From Tolypocladium sp. Sup5 PDA-1 (lineage: Eukaryota > Ascomycota > Sordariomycetes > Hypocreales > Ophiocordycipitaceae): a stretch of DNA of 64,000 bases. Each line of letters begins with the position of its first letter. Within the stretch, counting starts at the first letter, position 1. The translations under genes and the position numbers were made by a program. The notes beneath the pieces are model-generated. The model was not told the DNA's origin. It did not search any database and saw only the letters and a list, made by a program, of their open reading frames with translations. This document shows, piece by piece, positions 45,596 to 56,121 of the stretch. Where the stretch lies: positions 806,001 through 870,000 of the forward strand of contig JPHH03000007.1 in the NCBI GenBank assembly GCA_000750105.3, given 5' to 3'.

Positions 45596-46410
45596 TGCGA
45601 TGGTCGCCGCGGCAGCCTCCCGCGCGCGGATCGAGGGCTTGGGGGACGCGACTCAGCGGGAGGAATGCTGGTGAGGTCGGGTCTGTCGCAGGCTCGTCGT
45701 CGCCATGGAGGGGTCACGATGGAGGTTGCAGAGTCGGCGCGTGTGGCTGATGCGGCGATAAGATGGAGGAGGGGGGGGGGACGGCCCACGACCCTGGGCG
45801 CGCACAAGCCACACCACACCGCCTCAGGCAGACAGAACTGTGGCGGCGACCGTTGCAGACTGGGGGCCCGGTTGCCCCGGCGACGGCGGTCGGCCCACAA
45901 CAGGACCGCCGGACCGCTGGGCTGTTTTGAGCCGGGGTGCGACAAGGCACAGAAAATAACACTGCGGCGGGACCAGCTGCCCATACAAAAACATCGTGAG
46001 GGCCAACAACAGCAACCGTCGTCCCCTCCCCCGTTAGCATCACCATCATCATCATCGTCCGCCGCCACCGCTTGCCTGCCCTGCCTTGCCCTTGCCCTCG
46101 GCTGTTTGCCTTTCGCCTCCCGTGGTGCGAACTTGCGCCTCCTGCAAAGCTTCAAGATATACTGTTGTTGGCGGTCAAGCTCAGCTTGCGCATTTGCGGG
46201 TCGCTTGCTGTGTCGTCGGACTGTCCGTCTCCTGTGACGTCGTCGTCGTCGTCGTCGTCGCCGCACGCGAGCAGCTCCTGACTTGCGTGACGAGGCTGCT
46301 GCCTTTCGCATCTGGACGCATACTGCCTACAGCTTGTCACCCGTTGTTGACGCTGCATCCCGCGCAGAGCACACCGTCGCCAAATATAAGAGGACAGTGA
46401 GCCTGGAACA
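45596..46410. other. Divergent promoter region PCC1 / CDC14
   Basis: About 0.8 kb. Frames such as 45475-46311 (minus) and 45518-46237 (plus) are GC-driven and antisense to each other. A (GTC)n tract lies at 46238-46262 and an AATATAAGAGG element at 46383-46393, 20-25 bp before the CDC14 ATG. Confidence 0.5.
46238..46262. repeat. GTC trinucleotide microsatellite in the CDC14 leader/promoter
   Basis: Eight GTC units lie about 150 bp before the CDC14 start. Probably untranslated. Confidence 0.75.
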
Positions 46411-48568
46411 ATGGCTCCTTCCTCGAGGCACGCCCAGAACATGGGGCAAATCATTGAGTACATCCCAGGTACGTTGCTGCTGCTCTTGTCATGGTTCTTC
46501 ACCCACCCGCACGCATTCAACTCTCCCCTCACGCTGCTCGTCGCCATGGCTGCCCGGGGGCACATCGCATCGTTACCCAGCTTCAACCCCGAGCTCCCAC
46601 AGGGCCTCGACGCTGGACCATTTCTGCTGCCCGTCATCTACCCGGCCTCGGCGCTAACAGTCATCCCAGACCGGCTGTATCTCGCGGCCTACGTCCACCC
46701 GCCCACCGCCGACACCCTGTTCCCGAGCCCTGAGTCGCCCGTCGCACCGAGGAAGAGATCGCAGAGAGCTGCGGATGGAGCCACTCCCAGCAGCAGCCGG
46801 CTACCGCCCTGCTACTTCACCGTCGACGACACGCTCCTGTACAACGCCTTCCACCACGACTTTGGCCCTCTGCACATCGGGCACCTGTACCGCTTCGCGA
46901 TCCGATTCCACGACATCCTCGGCGCCAAGGAGAACAAGGACCGGCCGGTCGTCTTCTGGAGCGCCGCCGACCCGAGGAGTAAGTGATTCTCCCGTTCAGC
47001 GGAGGTTGTATCTGGGGAGACGTCGGACTAACGGTGATCTACTAGGTCGAGCAAACGCCGCCTGCATGCTGGCCTGCTACATGGTTCTGATCCAGAACTG
47101 GCCGCCCCATCTTGCTCTGGCGCCTATTGCGCAGGTTGACCCGCCCCTGATGCCCTTCCGAGACGCCGGATACAGCCAGGCCGACTACGGCATCAGCGTC
47201 CAGGATGTCGTCTACGGAGTCTGGAAGGCCAAGGAGGAAAAGTGCTGCGACCTCGACAACTTTGACCTCGAGATGTACGAAAAGTTTGAGCGCGTCGAGC
47301 ACGGCGACTTCAACTGGGTAACGCCGCATTTCCTCGCATTTGCGTCGCCGCAACACAGCCCCGTGGCCAAGATCACCGAGGGCTCGGAGCTTTACTCGAC
47401 GCTCCCCAGAGACCTCGATGCGGTCGATGCGCACCCCACCCTGCCACAGCCATTCAAAAACGTCCTGACGCACTTCTCTGAGAAGAACATCGGCCTGGTT
47501 GTCCGGTTAAACTCTCAGCTCTACTCCCCGTCTTACTTTGAGGCCCTCGGCATCCAACACCTCGACATGATCTTCGACGACGGTACCTGCCCGCCGCTGA
47601 CGACTGTTCGCAAGTTCATCCGGTTGGCGCACGAGACCATCACCGTCAAGAAGAAGGGCATTGCCGTCCACTGCAAGGCCGGCTTGGGACGAACAGGCTG
47701 CCTCATTGGGGCGTACCTCATCTACAGACATGGCTTTACCGCCAATGAGGTCATATCCTTTATGCGCTTCATGCGCCCGGGCATGGTCGTTGGCCCCCAG
47801 CAGCACTGGCTGCACCTGAACCAGGGCACCTTCAGAGAGTGGTGGATTGAGGAGCGCGTCGAGCGCAGGTTACGGAGAGAGATGGCCGCGGCCAATGTGG
47901 TGCCTAGTACGCCGATCCGCGCCATGCAGAAGACGTCGCTTCGCAACGGCCAAACATCAACGCCTCCCAACCGGAGCCCCTCGAACCGCACGCCTCTGAG
48001 CGAGGTGGACCATGATCGCAACAACGTCGGCGCCCAGGACGACTACCTGCCCGCGCCCACGCCTGGCCAGCCGCGGAAGACTACTCGTACCGATCGCCAC
48101 CACCCGTACCAACGGTCGACATCCTTTCAGACCACGGTAGAGGAGGAGCATGGGGTCGAGAAGGAGACGGAGATTGTGACGATGCACCGCCACTCCCAGG
48201 GCGCCGAGTCTGACGAGGAGATTCACCTCAGGATGCGGAGCCACCGCAAGCCATCTCAGTCCCCGGGCCGAAGCGACAAGACGACGCGGTCAGTCAGCCA
48301 GACGACGTCGACGGTTTACATGATCGACAACGACTCTTCTCGAGATGCCGAGAACATTGGCTCCATGCGCACCAAGCAGGTCGACCGGGTTGCTAGCACG
48401 CCTAGTGTCCTGACTAAGGTCCGAGGCAGCAAGCGTGCTGGATCCGAGTCGCCCCTGAGGGCCAAGGACTCTGCTGGCATCCGGAAGACGAGCGGTCGCG
48501 TCGGCAGCGCCAGCGTGGCAACGTCAGCAACGGCTGCCTCGACAGCCCGGAAGGTGTCTGGATCGTAG
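46411..48568 (+). CDS. CDC14: Dual-specificity phosphatase CDC14, 629 aa
   Basis: CDC14 reverses CDK phosphorylation at mitotic exit and in septation. Exons 46411-46468, 46670-46978 and 47046-48568 total 1890 nt. Intron 1 (201 bp, GTACGT...GCTAAC...CCCAG) joins MGQIIEYIP to DRLYLAAYVHPP in phase 1. Intron 2 (67 bp, GTAAGT...ACTAAC...CTAG) joins WSAADPRS to RANAACMLACYMV. The N-terminal A domain (about 15-180) is the pseudo-phosphatase half. The catalytic half carries the P-loop VHCKAGLGRTG (Cys near 332, Arg near 338), a general-acid region DDGTCPP and FMRPGMVVGPQQHWL. The C-terminal 230 residues are disordered, basic and Ser/Thr-rich with Ser-Pro and Thr-Pro sites. All key residues are present. 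Intron 1 is a multiple of three and lacks stops (see findings). Confidence 0.95.
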
Positions 48569-49401
48569 GGGACCAGCCCTCTCCGGACATACCGATAACG
48601 GGCGAGCGGGCGTTGATAAACTATCTACTTGGGAGGCAGTTTGTGACGACATGCTTGAAAGACCACTTTTTAACGATCATGACGACTCACGTACTTTGCA
48701 TGCATACATGAGGGGCGTTTCAACCGGGCACACTGGCGACGGGACTGAAGAGGCAGTTCTTGTCAAACCATTGGCTTCTTCCATGCGATGAAAGGGAGAC
48801 CTTTTCTCACCTTGTTTCTCGACACCTCGACGGCAGGGCTGGAAGACGCCTGGTCGAGGCATCCACGGATACCACCTGATGCACGCGGAATGGAGGCAGG
48901 CAGACAATGATGACGGCGCGGTTAGCGGTGGCGGTGGTGGTTTCATGAGCTTACGCTTCATGAGTTGTTGTTCTTGATGAGCTGCGATGGCGCAAACCCG
49001 GAGGGGGGGACAGAGCACGGGATATCGTATATGGCGTATTGCTTTGAGTTGATTGTTTTAAAGTCTCCATGGTTTTGGTGCTTATTCTCGGCCTGTTTTA
49101 TGACGCATGGTGGTATTGGGTAATGCGTGGAGGCGGCGGTGGTGGTTGCAGCCAGCGGGAGGTGAAAGAAGCAGGCATATACAGCAGAGGCATGGGTTAT
49201 ACATTTATGAGTTAATTGCTCAACGACGTGCTTGTTGGTGAAGTGATTTGCTATATGCTGTCTAGATGTTGTATGTGCTGCTGCTATGTCTGCATATTTA
49301 TCCGTTTATCCAAAGTTGATTGTGGTATGTCTCCAACCCACAACGTTCATGTGCTTGTCACCATATCTCACCACCCATCATTTTCATCATCGTCGTCATC
49401 A
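48569..49401. other. Convergent spacer CDC14 / HeLo-pseudokinase gene
   Basis: About 0.8 kb between two stop codons. T-rich stretches near 49040-49110 and 49200-49320 suit 3' ends, and a TCATCG/ATC simple tract lies at about 49380-49412 across the pseudokinase stop. No gene recognised. Confidence 0.55.
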
Positions 49402-51225
49402 TCATACGCATATGCTCTCCAGCGTCGTCACCACCGTCTCCATGAGCTTGCCCGCCTCGGCGCTCGACATGTCGTCGCCCGCGCGGAGGCACATCTCGAC
49501 CACCTCGCGGTACCGGCCGCCGACCTTGCTGCCCAGGCCGGGGACCAGCACCGCGAGAACGACGCGGTCGCGCCAGCGGTCGGCGGAGTAGTGGGCCTTG
49601 TAGTACGTCTGCAGGACCTTCCACAGGCCGATCTCGAGGAGGACGAGGCCGAGGGAGTAGATGTCAAAGGGCTTGCAGTAGGGCAGGCCGCGCAGGGCGG
49701 CCGGGTGGCGGTGCAGGTCGGCGATGGAGGGGTTCTTGGGCGCGACGGACAGCGCGGTGTCGAGGTCCGGGCGCGAGGCGTCGAAGCCGCTGAGGAAGGG
49801 GCTCGCGATGTCCGGGACGAGGGCGGCGGCGGCGGTGGGCGACGTGGCCGAGGTGGAAAAGGCCGAGGGGAAGAAGAGGATGTTGGCGCCGCAGAGCGAC
49901 TTGTGCAGCCAGTCGAGCGAGTGGAGGGACCACAGCGCGACGGCGAGCGTCTGAGCGAGGCGCACGCGGGCGTCGAGGTCGGGCGTCTTGAGGTCCGGGC
50001 TGGCGATGAGGGCGTGGAGCGTCGAGAAGGACGACGCGGGCGCCTTGTAGACGAGCCCGTAGCGCGAGCAGGCGGCGTCGTCGGTGTAGCCGACGCAGTC
50101 GATGCTGTGCAGGTCCGGGTGCCGCGACGATGCCGAGTGCATCATGCGCGCGAGGTCGTCCATGCGGCGCACGTGGGCGACGCGCTCGTCGACGGCCTCG
50201 CGGTCGTAGTCGACCCATTCGACGACGACGTCGCCCGAGGACTCGTGGTGGGCGTGGCAGCGCCTGGCATCGCGGTCCTGGATCGTGAGCGCGGGCCGCG
50301 GCACCTTGAGCGCAAACGTGGGCCGGAAGGCCGACTGCGGCGCGCTGTCGAGGTTGATGCGCAGCTTCTTGAGCTTGGCCGAGGCCTCGAGCTTGGGGTA
50401 AATGCCCGTCGAGGCCGTCTCGAGGAGCGAGAGCTGCGCGAGGTCCCGCTGCGCCGACTCGAGGAGCTGGTGCGTCCAGGCGCGCTGGAGGGAGGCGAGC
50501 TGCGACGGCGGGAAGAGGTTCTCGAGGCCGTCGTTGAAGTCTGTCACGCGTCAGTCATCCGCATCCCGTACGTGACATCGGAGTGCAGTTGTACGGATTA
50601 CCTTTGAGGTCTTTCAGGAGGTTGGTAAACTTTTCCTTGTCTGCGACATGTGTTGGCAAGATATCAGACACATTATAGACACGCGAGGGTTCGACTCACC
50701 AGCAATGACCCATTTCGTCCGCAGGCCAATCTCCCTTCTCCAGCTCCGCTCCGTCGCGGAGTTGGTCCTCGAGCCGTTGAGCCTGCGGCCCTCATCCTTG
50801 GCCCCCTTGCTGGACGATGCCGACGACGACGTCGTCGTTCTCGACAATGCCTCCGCCTCCGCCTCCTTGCCCACCACGCCCGCGCTCCCACCGCCCGCCT
50901 CGACCAGCCCGTACCGCTCCTGCAGCTTGCGAAAGTCCGTGACCGTCGTGTGCAGCTCCTCGAGGATCTGCGTCGCCAGCGCGCGCAGCTGCGGGTTGCG
51001 CCCGCTGTCCAGGTGCGCCTCCAGCCGGCCCTCGGCCACGCCCCATTCGCGGCCCCAGACGACCAGCCGCATCTCCTCGATGCGCACCTTGCACATGAGC
51101 CGCTGGCTGTCCGTGTCCAGGTTCGCCGCCGTCGTGAAGTAGCCGTACGCCTTGACGCACCCGTCGAACAGCTGCCCGATGAAGCCCACCACCCCGATGG
51201 TCGTGCCGATGAGCTCGGCGGCCAT
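49402..51225 (-). CDS. HeLo-domain (prion-inhibition and propagation type) pseudokinase, 567 aa
   Basis: Three exons, 51225-50700, 50640-50602 and 49402-50540 (minus), total 1704 nt. Introns of 59 and 61 bp are both in phase 1 and each rebuilds an Asp codon. Residues 1-210 match the fungal HeLo fold of HET-S-type proteins: hydrophobic N-terminal helix ELIGTTIGVVGFIGQLFDGC, then VRIEEMRLVVWGREWGV. HeLo domains permeabilise membranes and mediate incompatibility cell death. From about 240 onward the protein is kinase-like but degenerate. The usual beta-3 Lys position reads VVEWVDYD without Lys, the catalytic loop reads WLHKSLCGANILFF (399-412) without the HRD Asp, and the DFG region reads FLSGFDASRP. 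The later DIYSLGLVLLEIG helix is intact. The frame back to 51390 is open, but 51225 gives the hydrophobic HeLo start. Biological role is inference. Confidence 0.85.
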
Positions 51226-52151
51226 GGTGAAGCAGAGCTGCAGAGGAGTATTCCCGCGACTGGGGAGCGGTGTTGAAGTGGCAAGTCTCACTCCTGCAAG
51301 GCCTCCTCTCGCACTCGATTCTCTGGATATACGCGAGTAGGGCGCGCTGAGACGCGAGACCAACACCGCCGAGCACAATTCAAACCCCAAGATTCAAACT
51401 CGCGCTTTTGGGTGGCTGCTCTTCAACGCAAAGGAGTGAGCACTGGCTGTGTCCGCGACTGGGAGGCCAATGCTCTACGCATCCTCAATCGACCGTAGAA
51501 AGACGGGCCGCATGGTGGAATAGTCCCTGTAGGCGTTTTTGAAACAGTGGCTGGCGAAATAAGGCATTAATACGGAGTACGGACCAAGGACATCGTGAAG
51601 GGCATAGGGTGCATCATTAGTTACACACCGCTCATCACGTGACAAGGTATTGCGTTGATATCCCAGGTATCCAATCGAGATGCTGGCGTTGGCAATCGCC
51701 ATGTTTTGTTTAAAAAGCACCCTCCAAGTTGACGAGGAGTTTCTCACGATCGTGCACCCCCCGTACTACGTTGATACAATGCACGGAGTGGATGCAAGTT
51801 CCCCTGCCAAGCCTTTACGCCACTCAAGACTCCAGTCCACATACTCGTACATCACTTTCAACCAAGACTCGCAAGCGGCAACAACTTGTAAACCTTAAAT
51901 GGAGTTTGGTATTCCCCCATCGAAACTTGTTCCCCTGTTCTCCACTGTTCGAACCATTTCTTCTATATGTGCGAAAGTTTTGACGACAATTCGTGACGGA
52001 CATGCTCGCGGTCATGTTCCGCGAGGAAGCTTTTGAATACTGTTCCCTGATACAAACAAAGCGCCCTACAGGGCTACAAGGCCTCTGAGCCCGGGGTCTC
52101 GTCGCGTGCGGGTCTTTACACATCAAGACAGCCCTGTGTCTCTCGAGGGGC
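51226..52151. other. Spacer between HeLo gene start and ERV29 stop
   Basis: About 0.9 kb, richer in A/T than elsewhere. It holds a TCACGTGA palindrome at 51635-51642 and a TACGGAGTACGGACC motif copy at 51571-51585, both on the HeLo promoter side. The open frame at 51475-51747 (minus) lacks coding character. Confidence 0.5.
51635..51642. promoter_or_regulatory. TCACGTGA palindrome upstream of the HeLo gene
   Basis: An 8-bp E-box-type palindrome about 410 bp before the HeLo-pseudokinase ATG. The same octamer occurs in two other promoters in the window. Confidence 0.4.
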
Positions 52152-53267
52152 CTAGTAGACCTTCTTCTTCTCGTCGATGCTGAACTGGCCGGGGCCGCTG
52201 TTGACGAGGAGCAGAAGACCACCGACAATGGACAGGATCTGGAAGAAGTCGTACTTGGCAAAGTCCTTGTGGGGGTGGTGCTCGTGCAGCTAGAAAGAGG
52301 ATCAGTAGGGGTTCGCGGCGCAAGAGCGTGGGCAATACTCACAGTCCAGAAGTTGTTGACCAGGAGGTTGAAGATGCTCAGGATGACAACCAGGAGGATG
52401 GCGCTGAACTTGGCCTTGAAACCGACAACGACCATGACGCAAGCGCCGGCGCCGAAGAGGGAGACAATGACGCGCCAGATGGACCACTGGCCGCTGAAGA
52501 CGAAGCCGACGAAGAGGAAGATGAGTAGGACACGGCCAGCCAGCTGGAAGTACATCTTGCGGTCCTTCTCGTCGATCGAGGGGAGTCCAGCAAAGGCCTT
52601 GGTCTTGCGGACCCACGAGTCGGACAGCACCATGAGCAGGCCACCCAAAACGGACAGGTTTCGGAGGAAGAAGTTGAGGTCAAAGATCAAGCCGTAGCCG
52701 AGGGCCTGGGTGACGACAACTCCCATGAGACCAGCAACGGCGTAGTCCGAGTGCTTCCTGATGATGACGAGGACGGAGCAGGAAATCATGGCGATGACGT
52801 TGATGATCAAGAAAATGTGCGTGATGCCGTTGGGGACTGGCCCACGTGTCAGCAGATGAGAACTCCAAACGAGTTGCCAGCGCAGCTCTTACTGTGTCGG
52901 TAGTCGTGGAGGTAGAGAAGCTGGTCGCCCCATTGCGTCATGATACGGAGCGCATCTTCGAGGAACGTGACGACAATCAAGAATCGGCCAATGGCTGGGA
53001 GGTAGCTAGAGGAAGGGAGCTGAGCGTCAGCGATTGGGATTTGACGTAGGATCGTGAAGGTGATGGTGGCGATGCTTCGCGTGGCGACCGGTAGAGGGAC
53101 ACTCACGGCTTGAGGGGTTCGCTTAGGTTGTCCAGCATGTCCTCCACCTTGCTGGTGTACGGCCGGATCTGGTCGAGGATGTTGCCATTGGATTCCTCTG
53201 CCTGGCTGGTGGCGCCGTAGGGCGCAGGGCCGCCGAGGCCATACCCGGATGGACCGCGCTGGGACAT
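52152..53267 (-). CDS. ERV29: ER-to-Golgi cargo receptor ERV29 / SURF4, 301 aa
   Basis: ERV29/SURF4 recruits soluble secretory cargo into COPII vesicles. Four exons: 53267-53107, 53005-52893, 52836-52343, 52289-52152 (906 nt). Introns of 101, 56 and 53 bp use GTGAGT, GTAAGA and GTGAGT donors. The N-terminus MSQRGPSGYGLGGPAPYG is cytosolic, followed by IRPYTSKVEDMLDNLSEPLK. The SURF4 core follows (PYLPAIGRFLIVVTFLEDAL, MTQWGDQLLYLHDYRH) with about seven hydrophobic segments. The last exon encodes HKDFAKYDFFQILSIVGGLL and ends KKKVY. That terminal KKxx-type di-lysine is the COPI retrieval signal expected for the family. Length is near yeast Erv29 (310 aa). Confidence 0.95.
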
Positions 53268-54558
53268 GGTTTGCGCGCTGCTGCTTCAAGGTAGGTAGGA
53301 AATAGACGTGTCGAGCTCGATCCGCTGCTTCGTGGCGCGTTGTAGGGCAGTCGACGACCAGAGCGTCCCGTCCCGAGTGGTGCGTTGCGCCGACGAGGCT
53401 GGGGGTGGTTGGCGGATCGCGCGTTGAGACCGATGGCGCTGCAGCTGGCGGCGGGATGAAGGAGCCAGAGCTAGCTGGGCGCGACGAGCCGGAATCGAAT
53501 TGGGCGATGCTGCAGCTACCGTTGCCACAGAGTTGGCGGACGAAAGGGAAACAAAGAAGAGGCGAAGGAGGAAGAGAACGAGGACGAGGACGAGGACGAG
53601 GAGGGGCTGGGAAGAGGAGTAGTGGTGGTGGTCGCTGGGCGAGGGTCGATCTGGTTGGATTAGGTTGACTAAATGGCACAACAGGACGAGGTCTGAGTGA
53701 GCTATGACCTCAGGCTCAGGCTTAACATAAACTGTGTCCTTTCTGAAATCCCGTGATGGTGCATGCCGAGGTGCCCACTTTTTAACCAGCTTGGGCAGGA
53801 CGGTGGCGGTTCCAGGTGAGGGCGGTACCCGGGGAGCTCCCTCGCGGTACCTGCGCGGGCTGTGGTTCAGGGTGTCTGACGCAGGTACCTGGCCCAAGGG
53901 AGACGGAGGCCCGAGTTGTACCGCTCTGGAAGCTCTCCTTGGTCCCCCGCCCTCAGGTGGCGTGTCCAGTGCCGCTCAGCGGGGAGGCTACAGTGGGTAG
54001 GCGTCCATACCGCAGGCAGCTCGCCAGACGGCAGCTGTCCAGTGGATGACGCACCCGCCCTGGAGGTCGTGTCGCATCGATTCTATGCGTACCACCTGCC
54101 ATCATTGGACGAGGCGCTGACGCTGCTCTTCTCTTCCCCAAAAACTCTTTGACGAGACAATGCTGTTGCTTCTTGATGGACAAGACAGAGCTTGCTCCCC
54201 TCGGATGGCCTTGCGGCTGCAAAAAGCACGGCAGGTTCTGTGTATCGTAGTGTGTAGTACCACGAAGTGGACCATAGCAACGATAGTATCAGACAGTCTC
54301 ACTTGAGAGACTTGGCAACCCTTCCCTCTCTGGCTGTCATCGGACCAGGCATGCGCAACACGACAGAATTCGCGCAAGACTTATTTATCATCATAACCCT
54401 CTGCATTACACATCCTCATCTACCAACATGCTCGGCGTACTCCGTAGGTAGATGCTTCCCTTTCCTCGCCCTGCATCGCCAAACCGAGGAAGTTGAACAT
54501 CCAGTCCTCAGCGGAGTAGATATCCTTCACATCCAACTTTCCAGGTAATTTTCAACCA
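53268..54558. other. Spacer between ERV29 start and the glycosylase stop
   Basis: About 1.3 kb on the ERV29 promoter side. It contains a (GAGGAC)n tract at 53576-53604, read as a pyrimidine-rich leader on the ERV29 strand, and several GGTACCTG elements at 53848-53856 and 53882-53890. A TACTCCGTA motif copy lies at 54439-54447. The open frame 53286-53897 (minus) has no protein pattern. No gene seen. Confidence 0.5.
53576..53604. repeat. GAGGAC hexanucleotide tract
   Basis: About four GAGGAC-type units about 310 bp upstream of the ERV29 ATG; on the ERV29 strand it is a CT/CG-rich leader tract. Confidence 0.65.
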
Positions 54559-56121
54559 TCACGCCATCCGCGGCTCATCGAGGATCTTGAGCCCTCCCGT
54601 GTCATCGTACTCAACCCTCCCCTCGTCCACGGCTCTTCGCATTTCCTCTCGGAGGACCGTTCGCTCGCCCGAGACCGGGTCCCACTCCCATCCTTCTCGC
54701 ATCCACATCCACCTCAAGTACGCTCGCAGCTCCTTGTCCTGCGGCATGACCCTCATCCACTCGGGTTGAAATTCAGGCTCTCTGCCCTTTCCGTTCCAAT
54801 CCTCAGCACGTCCCAGGAGCTCGTCGCGGCAAAATATGCGCCAGCTGTCAATGGCATACTTGCCCTTGGTCATGTGCCCGATTTCCCAGGCTTCAGGGTC
54901 CCCGTCGTCATTATTGGGCGTTTGCAGGCTAGTTTCGGGCGCATCAGAGAAGCCTTCTAGGCCGCTGTGTGACGGTCCAACGTCCCGTCTGTCGTAGTTC
55001 CTAACCCTGTATCGAACGTCTGGTCGCGGCGGTTGGTCTAGAAAAGCGTTGGCATATTTCTGAAGATAAACGACACGAACAACCGCCAGCCCCAAACGAC
55101 GAATCATGTCTGAGAGCTCTTGTGCGTTGGCCGGGTCAGCCAGCTGAGAAGCCTTGGGAAACCTCCTTTTGACCTCGTAGAAGACTGGTATAGCTAGTCG
55201 CCCATTGGTCTTGATGAGAAATGTGACGGCGACCAGCAGCCACAAGGGCTCGTGGGCGACTCGTTCCTGAACGATGCCGAAAAAGGAAGAGGAGAGGGGC
55301 GGGAATGGAATACATGAGACTGTACCCGCCGGTGGCCGCTTCGGAGAGGTCCCGATTGGTGTCGATGACGGTGTCGAGAAGTAAGGAGAACGGACCAGCC
55401 TCTGAGGCCGCACTGCCAAACTGCTTTCGACTGGATTGCTGCAGTGATTGCTGTGGGCACAGCTTGGGGAATCGAGCCACTGCAAATGTTGTTGCGCTAA
55501 TGATGGCTGATGACTGTTTGAGGGCTTTGAGAGATCATATGGTAGGTTCGTGGCGTCGGCCTTCTGGCACCACGCATGGAAAGGGAGGCCGATCGGAGTC
55601 GTCATAATAACCGCGGGTGTTGTTTGCCCGCTGCTTGCTTGTGTCGGGGTTTCATCTGACCAGAAACGTGAAGTTGTGCCAGCAGAGCGTCTCCTTTGGG
55701 CATGAGGTAACCCGGACTCAACGCCGACATCACCGACTTTGCGAGTTGGCAGGGATAGAGGTCGGATAATAGGATCCTTTGCCAGCCCTTTGGCAAGAAG
55801 GATTAAGCGATCCGTCTTTCCCCAGGCCTCTGGTGGTGCAGCGCTGTCGCTATCAAGACCGTTGAAGATGTGGCACACATAGGTGAGAACATCGATGCCT
55901 TCGAGGCTGTGCGGATCGCGGTGGTGTGACTGCTGAATTGATCTCGCGCAATGAATCAAGTAATGCCAATCCTCATCCGCAGCCAGCAGGCTTTGACTCA
56001 GGAGCCATTGTGTTTCGCCATGGGGCGCTGTGCCGGACTCGATGATGTCCCGCAAGAAATCGCGGGCGTCGTCCCAGACGTCGAAGACGGAGAGAATGTT
56101 TTCGGCAAAGGAGATTGTCAT
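54559..56121 (-). CDS. MBD4-like HhH-GPD DNA glycosylase, 520 aa
   Basis: MBD4-type glycosylases excise T or U opposite G, the product of cytosine or 5-methylcytosine deamination. A single exon begins at ATG 56121. Residues 1-280 are poorly ordered with Ser/Pro-rich parts. The glycosylase core starts near 282 (FGIVQERVAHEPLWLLVAVT, then KTNGRLAIPVFYEVKRRFP), matching the MBD4 helix block. Then comes MIRRLGLAVVRVVYLQKYAN (about 340-360), the helix-hairpin-helix lead-in. The catalytic loop is GKYAIDSWRIFCRDEL with Asp425, equivalent to the GKYGNDSYRIFC catalytic Asp of MBD4. A roughly 60-residue acidic insert sits between these elements. The end, DKELRAYLRWMWMREGWEWD, parallels the MBD4 C-terminal helix. 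No methyl-CpG-binding domain is visible. Family call by motif; substrate is inferred. Confidence 0.82.
   Translation of the reverse strand: MTISFAENILSVFDVWDDARDFLRDIIESGTAPHGETQWLLSQSLLAADEDWHYLIHCARSIQQSHHRDPHSLEGIDVLTYVCHIFNGLDSDSAAPPEAWGKTDRLILLAKGLAKDPIIRPLSLPTRKVGDVGVESGLPHAQRRRSAGTTSRFWSDETPTQASSGQTTPAVIMTTPIGLPFHAWCQKADATNLPYDLSKPSNSHQPSLAQQHLQWLDSPSCAHSNHCSNPVESSLAVRPQRLVRSPYFSTPSSTPIGTSPKRPPAGTVSCIPFPPLSSSFFGIVQERVAHEPLWLLVAVTFLIKTNGRLAIPVFYEVKRRFPKASQLADPANAQELSDMIRRLGLAVVRVVYLQKYANAFLDQPPRPDVRYRVRNYDRRDVGPSHSGLEGFSDAPETSLQTPNNDDGDPEAWEIGHMTKGKYAIDSWRIFCRDELLGRAEDWNGKGREPEFQPEWMRVMPQDKELRAYLRWMWMREGWEWDPVSGERTVLREEMRRAVDEGRVEYDDTGGLKILDEPRMA

Noticed and set aside
49664..50218. 184-codon frame antisense-frame-shifted inside the HeLo-pseudokinase gene
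   Set aside because: Arg/Pro/His-rich shadow of GC-rich coding sequence on the same strand in another frame.
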